From Mycobacterium colombiense (GTDB taxonomy: Bacteria > Actinomycetota > Actinomycetes > Mycobacteriales > Mycobacteriaceae), in the NCBI RefSeq assembly GCF_001953985.1, contig NZ_MBEI01000058.1, positions 248,001 to 312,000 of the forward strand: 64,000 nt of DNA. Reading direction: 5' to 3'. Below, in pieces: positions 8,601 through 17,595 of the stretch. The position numbers and the translations under genes are program-made. Each line of letters begins with the position of its first letter. Positions within the stretch are counted from its first letter, which is position 1. Below the pieces are notes generated by a model that was given only the letters and a program-made list of their open reading frames with translations, was not told where the DNA came from and did no database searches.

Positions 8601-9553
8601 CCCCCGCCGTGCGCCCCCTGGCGATCATCGGCCCCACCGGCACCGGCAAGTCGCAGTTGGCCCTCGACTTCGCGGAGCGGGTCGAGCGGCTCGGCGTCCG
8701 CGCCGAGATCGTCAACGCCGACGCGATGCAGCTCTACCGCGGCATGGACATCGGCACCGCCAAGCTGCCCGTCGGCGCCCGCCGCGGCATCCCGCATCAC
8801 CAGCTCGACGTCCTCGACGTCACCGAGACCGCGACCGTCGCGCGGTATCAGGCCGCCGCCGCGGCCGACGTCGAAGCGATCGTGGCCCGCGGCGCGCTGC
8901 CGATCATCGTGGGCGGCTCCATGCTCTACATCCAGTCGCTGCTCGACGACTGGTCGTTTCCGGCCACCGATCCCGCGGTGCGCGCGCGCTGGGAGCAGCG
9001 GCTCGCCCAGATCGGGGTCGGCGAGCTGCACGCCGAGCTGGCCCGCCGCGATCCGGCCGCGGCCGCGTCCATCCTGCCCACCGACGCCCGGCGCACGGTG
9101 CGGGCCCTGGAAGTGGTCGAGCTGACCGGTCAGCCGTTCGCCGCCTCCGCGCCGCGGATCGGCGCCCCCAGATGGGACACCGCCATCGTCGGATTAGACT
9201 GCGACACAACACTTCTCGACGAGCGGCTGGCCCGGCGCACCGACGCCATGTTCGACCAGGGTCTGGTCGGCGAGGTGATCGCGCTGCTGGACAAGGGCCT
9301 GCGCGACGGGGTCACCGCGTCGCGGGCGCTGGGTTACGCGCAGGTGCTGGCGGCGCTCGACGAGAGCGGTCCGGCGGGCCCCGGCGCCGATCAACTGCGG
9401 GGCGCGCGCGAGCAGACCTTCTTCGGCACCCGGCGCTACGTCCGGCGCCAGCGGTCCTGGTTCCGCCGCGATCACCGGGTGCGGTGGCTGGACGCGGCCG
9501 AGGGCGCCGCGATCGTCGACGCCGCCGTGCGAGCGTGGCGCCACGTATCCTGA
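8597..9553 (+). CDS. miaA: MiaA, tRNA dimethylallyltransferase
   Basis: Transfers the dimethylallyl group from DMAPP to N6 of A37 in tRNAs reading UNN codons; MiaB then methylthiolates it. The protein has 318 residues. The P-loop GPTGTGKS is at residues 12-19, and the family signatures NADAMQLYRGMDIGTAK, GGSMLYI and TRRYVRRQRSWFRRD are present. Its GTG overlaps the previous stop by 4 nt, so translation is probably coupled. Confidence 0.98.
   Translation: MTPAVRPLAIIGPTGTGKSQLALDFAERVERLGVRAEIVNADAMQLYRGMDIGTAKLPVGARRGIPHHQLDVLDVTETATVARYQAAAAADVEAIVARGALPIIVGGSMLYIQSLLDDWSFPATDPAVRARWEQRLAQIGVGELHAELARRDPAAAASILPTDARRTVRALEVVELTGQPFAASAPRIGAPRWDTAIVGLDCDTTLLDERLARRTDAMFDQGLVGEVIALLDKGLRDGVTASRALGYAQVLAALDESGPAGPGADQLRGAREQTFFGTRRYVRRQRSWFRRDHRVRWLDAAEGAAIVDAAVRAWRHVS
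9546..9551 (+). promoter_or_regulatory. -10 box of leaderless dapF
   Basis: TATCCT overlapping the miaA stop, six bases, then GTG at 9558. It suggests an internal promoter giving dapF a leaderless transcript of its own. Confidence 0.55.
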
Positions 9554-9557
9554 GCAG

Positions 9558-10430
9558 GTGAATTTCGCGAAGGGCCACGGCACCGAGAACGACTTCGTGG
9601 TGCTGCCGGACCCGCAGGCCGAGCTGAGCCTGACCGGGGCGCGGGTGGCCGCGCTGTGCGACCGGCGCCGCGGGCTGGGCGCCGACGGGGTGCTGCGGGT
9701 CACCACGGCCGGCGCGGCGCTGTCGGCCGGCGTGCTCGACCGGGTGCCCGACGGGGTGGGCCCTGACGACTGGTACATGGACTACCGCAACGCCGACGGG
9801 TCCGTCGCGCAGATGTGCGGCAACGGCGTGCGGGTCTTCGCGCACTACCTGCGTGCCAGCGGCATGGAGTCTCGCGACGAATTCGTGGTCGGGTCGCTGG
9901 CCGGCCCGCGGCCGGTCGCGGTGCATCGCGCCGACGCGACCACCGCCGACATCAGCGTCGACATGGGCAAGGCCAACACGCTGGGCCCCGGTGACGCGGT
10001 CGTGGGCGGCCGGCGGTTCGCCGGACTGGCGGTGGACGTGGGCAATCCGCACCTGGCCTGTGTCGACCCACAACTGACGGCCGAGGGGCTGGCGGCGCTG
10101 GACGTGGCCGCGCCGGTGAGCTTCGATGCCGCCCAGTTCCCGGACGGGGTGAACGTCGAGATCGTCACCGCACCGGCCGGCGGGGCCGTGCGCATGCGCG
10201 TGCACGAGCGGGGAGTCGGCGAGACGCGCTCGTGCGGCACCGGGACGGTGGCGGCCGCGGTCGCCGCGCTGGCCGGTGCCGGGGCGGCCACCGGCGCCCT
10301 GACCGTTCGGATGCCCGGCGGCGAGGTCGTAGTCACCATCACCGACGCCACCAGCTTCCTGCGAGGACCGTCCGTACTGGTAGCCCAAGGAGAACTCAGC
10401 GAGGAATGGTGGCGCGCACAGCAGCGTTAA
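9558..10430 (+). CDS. dapF: DapF, diaminopimelate epimerase
   Basis: Converts LL- to meso-diaminopimelate for lysine and peptidoglycan. The protein has 290 residues. Both catalytic cysteines are seen: MCGNG (about residue 87) and SCGTG (about residue 226). The substrate motif VGNPHL lies between them. The start is a GTG 4 nt after the miaA stop, with a -10 box over the miaA end, so it may be both cotranscribed and independently expressed. Confidence 0.98.
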   Translation: MNFAKGHGTENDFVVLPDPQAELSLTGARVAALCDRRRGLGADGVLRVTTAGAALSAGVLDRVPDGVGPDDWYMDYRNADGSVAQMCGNGVRVFAHYLRASGMESRDEFVVGSLAGPRPVAVHRADATTADISVDMGKANTLGPGDAVVGGRRFAGLAVDVGNPHLACVDPQLTAEGLAALDVAAPVSFDAAQFPDGVNVEIVTAPAGGAVRMRVHERGVGETRSCGTGTVAAAVAALAGAGAATGALTVRMPGGEVVVTITDATSFLRGPSVLVAQGELSEEWWRAQQR

Positions 10431-10476
10431 ATCAGGTGCACGACACCGTTTTCGCGTGCATCATCTTTTATTGCCT

Positions 10477-11916
10477 ATGACAGAACCAGAATTTCGTGAT
10501 CACGCTCCGGGAATTGCGGAGCCCAGCACGGGCGAACTCGCCCTCGAAGATCGGTCTGCGCTGCGCCGGGTCGCCGGCCTGTCGACCGAACTCACCGACA
10601 TCTCCGAAGTCGAATACCGCCAGCTCCGGCTCGAGCGGGTCGTCCTGGTCGGCGTGTGGACCGACGGCACCGCCGCGGACAGCGAAGCCAGCATGGCCGA
10701 GCTTGCCGCCCTGGCCGAAACCGCCGGCTCCGAGGTGCTCGAAGGGCTGATCCAGCGCCGCGACAAGCCCGACCCGTCGACCTACATCGGCTCGGGCAAG
10801 GCGCAGGAACTGCGGGAGGTGGTGCTGTCGACCGGCGCTGACACCGTCATCTGCGACGGTGAACTGTCCCCGGCTCAGCTGACCGCTCTGGAAAAGGCCG
10901 TCAAGGTCAAAGTGATCGACCGCACCGCGCTGATCCTGGACATCTTCGCCCAGCATGCCACCAGCCGGGAGGGCAAGGCGCAGGTCGCGCTGGCCCAGAT
11001 GGAATACATGCTGCCGCGACTGCGCGGCTGGGGTGAATCGATGTCCCGGCAGGCCGGTGGCCGGGCCGGCGGCAGCGGGGGAGGCGTGGGCCTGCGCGGT
11101 CCCGGTGAAACCAAGATCGAGACGGACCGGCGGCGCATCCGCGAGCGGATGGCCAAGCTGCGCCGCGAGATAAAAGACATGAAGCAGGTCCGCGATACTC
11201 AGCGCAGCCGGCGGGTGCACAGCGACCTTCCCGCGATCGCGATCGTCGGCTACACCAACGCCGGCAAGTCGAGCCTGCTCAACGCGCTGACCGGGGCCGG
11301 GGTGCTCGTGCAGGACGCGTTGTTCGCCACCTTGGAGCCCACCACCCGGCGCGCCGAGTTCGAGGATGGCCGCCCGTTCGTGCTCACCGACACCGTCGGA
11401 TTCGTCCGGCACCTGCCCACCCAGCTGGTCGAGGCCTTCCGCTCGACGCTGGAAGAGGTCGTCGACGCCGATCTGCTGGTGCACGTCGTCGACGGCTCCG
11501 ACGTCAACCCGCTGGCGCAGATCAACGCGGTCCGCCAGGTCATCTCCGAAGTCGTCGCCGACTACGGGAGCGACCACGACGGCGCCGCGCCGCAGGAGCT
11601 GGTGGTGGTGAACAAGGTCGACGCCGCAAGCGATCTGACGCTGGCCAAGCTTCGTCACGCCCTGCCGGGCGCCATGTTCGTGTCCGCGCGCACCGGCGAC
11701 GGCATCGACGCCCTGCGACGCCGGATCGCCGAGCTCGCGGTCCCGGCCGACACCGCCGTCGACGTGGTGATCCCGTACCACCGCGGCGACCTGGTGGCCC
11801 GCCTGCACGCCGACGGGCGCGTCCAGCAGGAGGAGCACAACGCCGAGGGCACCCGCATCCGGGCCCGGGTTCCGGTGGCGCTGGCCGGCCGGCTGCGCGA
11901 GTTCTCGGCCGACTGA
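10477..11916 (+). CDS. hflX: HflX, ribosome-associated GTPase
   Basis: GTPase that binds the 50S subunit and rescues or recycles stalled and hibernating ribosomes. The protein has 479 residues from the ATG at 10477. The N-terminal HflX domain contains DPSTYIGSGKAQEL and a glycine-rich linker (GGRAGGSGGG). The G domain has G1 GYTNAGKSS, G3 DTVGF and G4 NKVD. An in-frame ATG at 10456 would add seven non-conserved residues. It sits 46 nt after dapF. Confidence 0.97.
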   Translation: MTEPEFRDHAPGIAEPSTGELALEDRSALRRVAGLSTELTDISEVEYRQLRLERVVLVGVWTDGTAADSEASMAELAALAETAGSEVLEGLIQRRDKPDPSTYIGSGKAQELREVVLSTGADTVICDGELSPAQLTALEKAVKVKVIDRTALILDIFAQHATSREGKAQVALAQMEYMLPRLRGWGESMSRQAGGRAGGSGGGVGLRGPGETKIETDRRRIRERMAKLRREIKDMKQVRDTQRSRRVHSDLPAIAIVGYTNAGKSSLLNALTGAGVLVQDALFATLEPTTRRAEFEDGRPFVLTDTVGFVRHLPTQLVEAFRSTLEEVVDADLLVHVVDGSDVNPLAQINAVRQVISEVVADYGSDHDGAAPQELVVVNKVDAASDLTLAKLRHALPGAMFVSARTGDGIDALRRRIAELAVPADTAVDVVIPYHRGDLVARLHADGRVQQEEHNAEGTRIRARVPVALAGRLREFSAD

Positions 11917-12008
11917 CCGCGCGTTCGCCCCGGCATCAGGGGCGATCCGTGCAGCGCAGGGCCCATCCGACCCCCTCGAGGCGGCGGTAGGCGACCCCGC
12001 CGGCTGCC

Positions 12009-12028
12009 TACCAACCGTCCGGTTGGTA
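12009..12028. promoter_or_regulatory. Palindromic operator before fadE20
   Basis: A perfect inverted repeat with 9-bp arms, TACCAACCG-TC-CGGTTGGTA, directly upstream of a TATCTT -10 box (12029-12034). Size and symmetry are those of a TetR-family operator; the regulator is not in the window. Confidence 0.7.
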
Positions 12029-12069
12029 TATCTTGGGCTGCAGAATCCCCAGTCGCCGGAGGTCTTTCC

Positions 12070-13230
12070 ATGAGCAGCGCCATCAAATACCAGCGCACGC
12101 TTTTCGAGTCAGAGCACGACCTGTTCCGTGAGTCCTACCGGGGCTTCCTGGAGCGCCACGTCGCGCCCTACCACGACGAGTGGGAGAAGGCGAAGATCGT
12201 CGACCGCGGTGTGTGGCTGGAGGCCGGCAAGCAGGGTTTCCTGGGCATGGCGGTGCCCGAAGAGTACGGCGGCGGCGGCAACCCGGACTTCCGGTACAAC
12301 GCGATCATCACCGAGGAGACCACCGCCGGCCGCTACAGCGGCATCGGTTTCGGCCTGCACAACGACATCGTCGCGCCGTACCTGCTGGCCCTGGCCACCG
12401 AGGAGCAGAAGCAGCGCTGGCTCCCGAAATTCTGCACCGGAGAGCTGATTACGGCGATCGCGATGACCGAGCCGGGCACCGGTAGCGACCTGCAGGGCAT
12501 CAAGACCCGTGCGGTCAAGCAGGGCGACCACTACGTGCTCAACGGCTCAAAGACGTTCATCACCAACGGAATCAACTCCGATCTGGTGATCGTGGTCGCG
12601 CAGACCGACCCGGAAAAGGGCGCGCAGGGCTTCTCGCTGCTCGCCGTCGAGCGCGGCATGGAGGGCTTCGAGCGCGGTCGGCACCTGGACAAGATCGGGC
12701 TGGATGCCCAGGACACGGCCGAGCTGTCCTTCACCGACGTCAAGGTGCCGGCCGAAAACCTGCTGGGCCAGGAGGGGATGGGGTTCATCTACCTCATGCA
12801 GAACCTGCCGCAGGAACGCATCTCGATCGCCATCATGGCGGCCGCGGCCATGGAGCAGGTGCTGGAGCAGACACTGGAATACACCAAGGAGCGCAAGGCA
12901 TTTGGGAAGCCGATCGGCAGCTTCCAGAACAGCCGCTTCGTGCTCGCCGAGCTGGCGACGGAGGCGACCGTGGTCCGCATGATGGTCGACGAGTTCATCC
13001 GCCTGCACCTGGACCACAAACTGACCGCCGAGCAGGCCGCGATGGCCAAGTGGTACTGCACCGAAAAGCAGGTGCACCTGATCGACCGCTGCCTGCAACT
13101 GCACGGTGGCTACGGCTACATGCGCGAATACCCCGTTGCCCGTGCCTATCTGGATGCCCGGGTGCAAACCATCTACGGCGGCACGACCGAGATCATGAAG
13201 GAAATCGTCGGCCGCAGCCTGGGCGTATAG
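12070..13230 (+). CDS. fadE20: FadE20-type acyl-CoA dehydrogenase
   Basis: FAD-dependent acyl-CoA dehydrogenase of 386 residues, catalysing the first beta-oxidation step. Family signatures are present: AMTEPGTGSDLQGIKT, the NGSKTFITNG segment, and RKAFGKPIG. At the position of the medium-chain catalytic Glu the sequence is YGGTTEI, so that Glu is missing. As in long-chain and isovaleryl enzymes, the base is more likely E249 in the LPQER motif. A ribosome site GGAGGT precedes the ATG. A 20-bp palindrome over the promoter suggests repression by a TetR-type regulator. Confidence 0.95.
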   Translation: MSSAIKYQRTLFESEHDLFRESYRGFLERHVAPYHDEWEKAKIVDRGVWLEAGKQGFLGMAVPEEYGGGGNPDFRYNAIITEETTAGRYSGIGFGLHNDIVAPYLLALATEEQKQRWLPKFCTGELITAIAMTEPGTGSDLQGIKTRAVKQGDHYVLNGSKTFITNGINSDLVIVVAQTDPEKGAQGFSLLAVERGMEGFERGRHLDKIGLDAQDTAELSFTDVKVPAENLLGQEGMGFIYLMQNLPQERISIAIMAAAAMEQVLEQTLEYTKERKAFGKPIGSFQNSRFVLAELATEATVVRMMVDEFIRLHLDHKLTAEQAAMAKWYCTEKQVHLIDRCLQLHGGYGYMREYPVARAYLDARVQTIYGGTTEIMKEIVGRSLGV

Positions 13231-13758
13231 CGTTTCGTTTGCTGGATAGCGGCCGAGCTCGCCGAAAGGGGCGCGGCGAACGTTCGCCGTCAGCTCGCGC
13301 TGCGTATTGGCGGTGAGCGACGAACGAGTGTGCCGACCGCGTCATCACACGTAGTCAGGCCCTGATCGCGGTGCCGCGACGGCTCATGCGCCCCGCTCGG
13401 GGCGTGTACCACGCAATTCCACTGTGCGAGTCGCAAGTCCGGCGGGGCGCTACTCGATGCCGCCTTTCGGTGCGCCATCCGCAACACGCGAACGTTGCCG
13501 CAGTGGGTCGCGATTGGGCCATGGGCACGCATCATTTCGACGTCGATGTGGTATCCGTTTTTGTAAAATTCGTGATTTGACTTCGCATTTCTTGTTGGCT
13601 GGAGCAAAGTTATGCGAGCCCGGCGATAAGGCCGATCGTGTGCGGGTCCATTTTCCGCGCAAGGACCGCCCGCTCGCCGGTTATGCAGGTAAGGGCATAG
13701 CCGCAGATAGAGCCATATCCGCCGGCTGGAAGGCTTGGTGAAGGTGCAGAGAGGTCAC
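13231..13758. other. 528-nt intergenic region without a supported gene
   Basis: No open frame here looks like a protein family. It holds a perfect 16-bp palindrome without a loop (13274-13289, centre GGCGAACGTTCGCC) and an AT-rich patch near 13550-13610 that may contain the promoter of the next gene. In M. tuberculosis I recall a TerC-family gene and a small ORF at this position; neither is here. Confidence 0.6.
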
Positions 13759-15942
13759 ATGCGCAAGCTGATCGGAAGCGCGCTGGTCAGCTTGACGACC
13801 ACAGCACTGGCCGCCGTGTTGCTGGCCCCCACCGCGGCAGCGAGTCCGATCGGCGACGCCGAGGCGGCGATGATGGCCGCATGGGACAAGGCCGGCGGCG
13901 ACACCTCGCCGCTGGGCGCCCGCAAGGGCGACGTGTACCCCGTCGGCGACGGTTTCGTCCTGGACTTCGACGGCGGCAAGATGTTCTTCACCCCGGCCAC
14001 CGGGGCCAAATTCGCCTATGGGCCCGTGCTGGACAAATACGAGCAGCTCGGCGGGCCGGCCGGCAGCGATCTCGGCTTCCCGGCCATCAATGAGGTGCCC
14101 GGTCTGTCCGGCCCGGACAGCCGGGTGATCACCTTCTCGGCCAGCGACAAGCCGGTGATCTTCTGGACGCCCGAGCACGGCCCGTTCGTGGTGCGCGGCG
14201 CCCTGAACACCGCCTGGGACAAGCTGGGCAGCTCCGGCGGCGTTCTCGGCGTGCCGGTCGGTGACGAGACCTACACCGGCGAGGTGTCCTCCCAGAAGTT
14301 CAGCGGCGGGCGGGTCTCGTGGAATCGGCAGACGAAGCAGTTCACCACCGAACCGCCGGCGCTGGCCGATCAGTTGAAGGGCCTGCAGGTGGCGATCGAT
14401 CCCACCGCGGCGATCAACACGGCCTGGCGCGCGGCCGGCGGCCCAACCGGACCCTTGGGCGCCAAGCAGGGCGGGCAATATCCCGTCGGCGGTGACGGAA
14501 TCGCCCAGAACTTCGCCGGCGGCAAGGTCTTCTTCACCCCGGCCACCGGCGCGAACGCCGTCGAGAGCGACATCCTGGCGAAATACGAATCGCTGGGCGG
14601 ACCGGTCGGCAGCGACCTCGGATTCCCCACCACCAACGAAACCGACGGCGGCATAGGGCCTTCCAGCCGCATCGTCACCTTCTCGGCGGCCGACAAGCCG
14701 GTCATCTTCTGGACGTCCGACCGCGGCGCGTTCGTCATCCGCGGGGCGATGAAGGCCGCATGGGACAAGCTGCGCGCCCCCGCCGGCAAACTCGGCGCAC
14801 CCGTCGGCGACCAGGCCGCGAACGGCGACGTGATTTCGCAGCAGTTCACCGGCGGCAAGATCTCGTGGAACCGCGCGAAAAATACGTTCAGCACGGAACC
14901 GGCCAACCTGGCGCCGTTGCTGTCCGGCCTGCAGGTGTCCGGTCAAAACCAGCCGAGCAATTCGGCCATGCCCGCGCACCCGAAGAAGTTCACCTGGCAC
15001 TGGTGGTGGCTGATGGTCGCCATTCCGGTGCTGGCGGCGCTCGTGCTGCTGGTGTGGGCGCTGTTCGGCCGGCGCCGGCCCGGGCAGGACGCCGCGGGCT
15101 ACGCGCCCGGCCACCGCGGCGACTTCGGCTACGACGCCGACGAACGCTGGGGACACGACGAACCCGACCACGACGCCGAGGCGTTCGCGCTCAGCGCGCC
15201 GCGCCAGCCTGAACCCGAACCCGACGCCGGGCGGGTCAGTTGGCAACGCCAGGCTCCCGCCGAAAGCGACTACGGGTTCACCGACGAAGACCCCGACGCC
15301 GTCGACACCGACTCCATCCCGGTGGTGTCCGAGGAGATGCTGTCGGAGGCAGAGTATTCCGACGCCGGAGCCGACTACACCGACTACACCGACGCCGTTC
15401 CCGACGTCGCCGAACCCGAGACGGCGGACGACGCCGCCTACGTCGACGCCGAGGACCCCGATGCCGGCTACGCCGAGGAGGTGTATCCGGACGACGAATA
15501 TCCCGATGTCGCCGTTCCGCACACCCCGCCGGACAGCGAGGCCGTGACCGGCGCGCTGGAAGCCGCCGAGCCCGAGGACGAATACGCCGACCTCGCGGCG
15601 CCGGAGCCGGATGTCGAGCCCGAAGCGGACACACCGGCGGGAGCGGACGTGGCGGAGGCCGTGGTCGCGGGGGCCGTCGCAGCCGGGACGTCGGCACGAA
15701 GCGGTCGGCACGCCGCCGACGACGCCTCGGAGAACGGCCTGGCGGGCCCGGAAGGGCGACCCACGATCCACCTGCCGCTCGACGACCCGTACCAGGCGCC
15801 CGACGGATATCCGATCAAGGCGAGCGCGCGCTACGGCCTGTATTACACGCCGGGCAGCGACCTGTACAAGGACACGCTCGCCGAAATCTGGTTGTCGAGC
15901 GAAGAAGTCGCTCAGGCCAACGGATTCACCCGGGCCGACTGA
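13759..15942 (+). CDS. LGFP-repeat exported membrane-anchored protein (Rv2721c-like)
   Basis: 727-residue envelope protein. A signal peptide ends around AAASPIG. It is followed by about six LGFP-type repeats in two blocks, recognisable as GSDLGFP, GPLGAKQG, GKLGAPVGD and GGVLGVPVGDE. LGFP repeats are thought to bind the mycolyl-arabinogalactan wall. A transmembrane helix (WWWLMVAIPVLAALVLLVWALF) comes next, then a roughly 300-residue acidic tail rich in Asp, Glu, Ala and Tyr. The tail should be cytoplasmic if the repeats are outside. The ATG at 13759 has a GAGAGGT ribosome site. Confidence 0.88.
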   Translation: MRKLIGSALVSLTTTALAAVLLAPTAAASPIGDAEAAMMAAWDKAGGDTSPLGARKGDVYPVGDGFVLDFDGGKMFFTPATGAKFAYGPVLDKYEQLGGPAGSDLGFPAINEVPGLSGPDSRVITFSASDKPVIFWTPEHGPFVVRGALNTAWDKLGSSGGVLGVPVGDETYTGEVSSQKFSGGRVSWNRQTKQFTTEPPALADQLKGLQVAIDPTAAINTAWRAAGGPTGPLGAKQGGQYPVGGDGIAQNFAGGKVFFTPATGANAVESDILAKYESLGGPVGSDLGFPTTNETDGGIGPSSRIVTFSAADKPVIFWTSDRGAFVIRGAMKAAWDKLRAPAGKLGAPVGDQAANGDVISQQFTGGKISWNRAKNTFSTEPANLAPLLSGLQVSGQNQPSNSAMPAHPKKFTWHWWWLMVAIPVLAALVLLVWALFGRRRPGQDAAGYAPGHRGDFGYDADERWGHDEPDHDAEAFALSAPRQPEPEPDAGRVSWQRQAPAESDYGFTDEDPDAVDTDSIPVVSEEMLSEAEYSDAGADYTDYTDAVPDVAEPETADDAAYVDAEDPDAGYAEEVYPDDEYPDVAVPHTPPDSEAVTGALEAAEPEDEYADLAAPEPDVEPEADTPAGADVAEAVVAGAVAAGTSARSGRHAADDASENGLAGPEGRPTIHLPLDDPYQAPDGYPIKASARYGLYYTPGSDLYKDTLAEIWLSSEEVAQANGFTRAD

Positions 15943-15959
15943 CTCGGCCCGCCGTCGGG

Positions 15960-16658
15960 TCAGACCTTGCGGATGACCGTGACGACCTTGCCCAGCACGC
16001 TCGCGTCGTTGCCGGGGATGGGGTCGAACGCGGGGTTGTGCGGCATCAGCCACACCTGACCGCCCGCGCGTTTGAACGTCTTGACGGTGGCCTCGCCGTC
16101 CAGCATCGCCGCGACGATGTCGCCGTTGTCGGCGACGTTCTGCTGACGGACCACCACCCAGTCGCCATCGCAGATCGCGGCCTCGACCATCGAGTCACCG
16201 ACCACCTTGAGCAGGAAAAGCGTTCCCTCACCGACCAATTCGCGTGGCAGGGGAAAGACGTCCTCGACGGCCTCTTCGGCGAGGATGGGTCCGCCGGCCG
16301 CGATGCGCCCGAGCACCGGGACGAACGTGGGCTCCGGCAGGGCGTCGGAGCCGGCCACCTCGGTGGCGGGTGCCGCCACCTCGTCATCGGCCCCGCGGAC
16401 ATCGACGGCCCGCGGGCGGTTGGGGTCGCGGCGCAGGTATCCCTTGCGCTCCAGGGTGCGCAGCTGGTGTGCCACAGATGATGTCGACGTCAGACCGACG
16501 GCATCGCCGATCTCGCGGATGCTCGGCGGGTAGCCGCGGCTGGTGACCGAGGCGCGGATGACATTCAGAATGGTGCGCTGCCGTTCGGTCAGCGAGGCGT
16601 CCACGGAGTGCAACCGACCCTCGGGGCCGGCCGATGAGATGTCGTTGCTGTCGCCCAT
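15960..16658 (-). CDS. lexA: LexA, SOS repressor
   Basis: Repressor that binds SOS boxes and cleaves itself when RecA filaments form. The protein has 232 residues. A winged HTH covers about residues 25-85. The cleavage site A121-G122 lies in GRIAAGGPIL, the catalytic serine is S156 in GDSMVEA and the lysine is K193 in ATVKTFK. An upstream in-frame TTG at 16694 is less likely: the ATG at 16658 lies 7 nt after a TACATT box, giving a leaderless transcript. The SOS box at 16691-16706 covers the -35 region, indicating autorepression. Confidence 0.98.
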   Translation of the reverse strand: MGDSNDISSAGPEGRLHSVDASLTERQRTILNVIRASVTSRGYPPSIREIGDAVGLTSTSSVAHQLRTLERKGYLRRDPNRPRAVDVRGADDEVAAPATEVAGSDALPEPTFVPVLGRIAAGGPILAEEAVEDVFPLPRELVGEGTLFLLKVVGDSMVEAAICDGDWVVVRQQNVADNGDIVAAMLDGEATVKTFKRAGGQVWLMPHNPAFDPIPGNDASVLGKVVTVIRKV

Positions 16659-16665
16659 GGCACTG

Positions 16666-16671
16666 AATGTA
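16666..16671 (-). promoter_or_regulatory. -10 box of leaderless lexA
   Basis: TACATT on the minus strand, seven bases, then the ATG at 16658. Confidence 0.6.
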
Positions 16672-16690
16672 GCCGCACCGCGAACAAGAA

Positions 16691-16706
16691 TCAAACATGT
16701 GTTCGA
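16691..16706 (-). promoter_or_regulatory. SOS box of lexA
   Basis: TCAAACATGTGTTCGA on the plus strand matches TCGAAC-N4-GTTCGA with one mismatch. It is centred about 40 nt before the predicted lexA transcript start. Confidence 0.85.
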
Positions 16707-16828
16707 GTGGCGTGTCGTGTCGCCCGGATCGCCCGCGGGAAAAGGCCGAAGTCGAGTGAATCACAAATGTGTAACTCTTCGGGTTATCGGGTATTTGTGC
16801 CTCGTGACAGTGGTAGAGGCCGACGAAC

Positions 16829-16851
16829 TTGTCGGTGGTGTGATCTAGCGT
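16829..16851 (+). promoter_or_regulatory. RecA-NDp type (PafBC-dependent) promoter of the chiZ-like gene
   Basis: TTGTCGGTG, eight bases, then TAGCGT: the same exact pattern as upstream of recA. Predicted start is near 16858, about 94 nt before the ATG. Confidence 0.82.
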
Positions 16852-16951
16852 TTGCTCGTGCGACACGCTTCGCTCAAATGTTCGGGTTTCGAACATACAA
16901 GCGATTAGAGTCGAACACACGAGCGAGAGCTAGTTGACCGGAGGAACGAAG

Positions 16952-17446
16952 ATGACAGTCATCCACACGCCTGCGCCGCGTACCAGCAGTCTTCGGCGCC
17001 CGATCAACGGACCCGTTCAGGGTGCACGCTACGGGCGGGACGGCCTGGCCAGGTCGCGCAGGCCCGCGCCCTCGCGGCCGGCGGGCGCGGCGACGCGCTA
17101 CTACGGCACCGGGGTGGCAATGTCGGTCGCTCCGCACCGCAGGCGCGCCACCACCTGGGCGTCCACCATCGGGTTGGCGCTGGCCGCCGGGGCGATCACG
17201 CTGTGGCTGGGTCTCGTCGCGAACGTCGGCCAGGCGCTCAACGGCGACTCCACTAACTCCGCGGCTCACGTTCCCGACCGGCTCGCCGTTGTCCGCGTGG
17301 ATGCGGGGGAGTCGCTTCAGGACTTCGCACACCGGGTGGCGCCCGACGCGCCGACCACCCAGGTCGCCGACAAGATCCGCGAACTCAACGATCTGCGCTC
17401 GTCCAACCTGATGGCGGGCCAGACCCTGATCGCTCCGGTCGGCTGA
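16952..17446 (+). CDS. chiZ: LysM-containing damage-induced cell-division protein (Rv2719c/ChiZ-like)
   Basis: 164-residue protein with a basic disordered N-terminus (to about residue 65), one transmembrane helix (TIGLALAAGAITLWLGLVANV) and a C-terminal LysM domain outside the membrane (AVVRVDAGESLQDFAHRV...SSNLMAGQTLIAPV). In M. tuberculosis this protein is induced by DNA damage, cleaves cell wall material and halts division. The ATG at 16952 has a GGAGGA ribosome site; the upstream in-frame TTG (16934) does not. It is divergent from lexA, with a RecA-NDp promoter before it. Confidence 0.92.
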   Translation: MTVIHTPAPRTSSLRRPINGPVQGARYGRDGLARSRRPAPSRPAGAATRYYGTGVAMSVAPHRRRATTWASTIGLALAAGAITLWLGLVANVGQALNGDSTNSAAHVPDRLAVVRVDAGESLQDFAHRVAPDAPTTQVADKIRELNDLRSSNLMAGQTLIAPVG

Positions 17447-17595
17447 CAACCGTTGTGCGAGGACGGTTCTGGACTGACGCTCCCCGGACGCCGGCGACGA
17501 GCCCGTATGCCTGGCGGCTCCATTAGCCGTGCAGGTCAGCGCGCGGGTACGCTCGAAGTCCAGCGGTACCTTGTCGGCGCGATGAAGGAGCGGTC

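Noticed and set aside
13424..13741. Possible small gene of 105 codons in the gap after fadE20
   Set aside because: No ribosome site and no recognisable domain; arginine- and serine-rich composition like a random frame.
13681..16053. A 790-codon minus-strand open frame antisense to the LGFP gene
   Set aside because: It is a mirror of strong third-position GC bias in the real gene; the protein has no family features and no ribosome site.
16878..16920. SOS box of the chiZ-like gene
   Set aside because: Half-sites CGAAC/GTTCG occur, but in outward orientation (16878-16896) or with a poor second half (16911 on), so I do not call a LexA operator.
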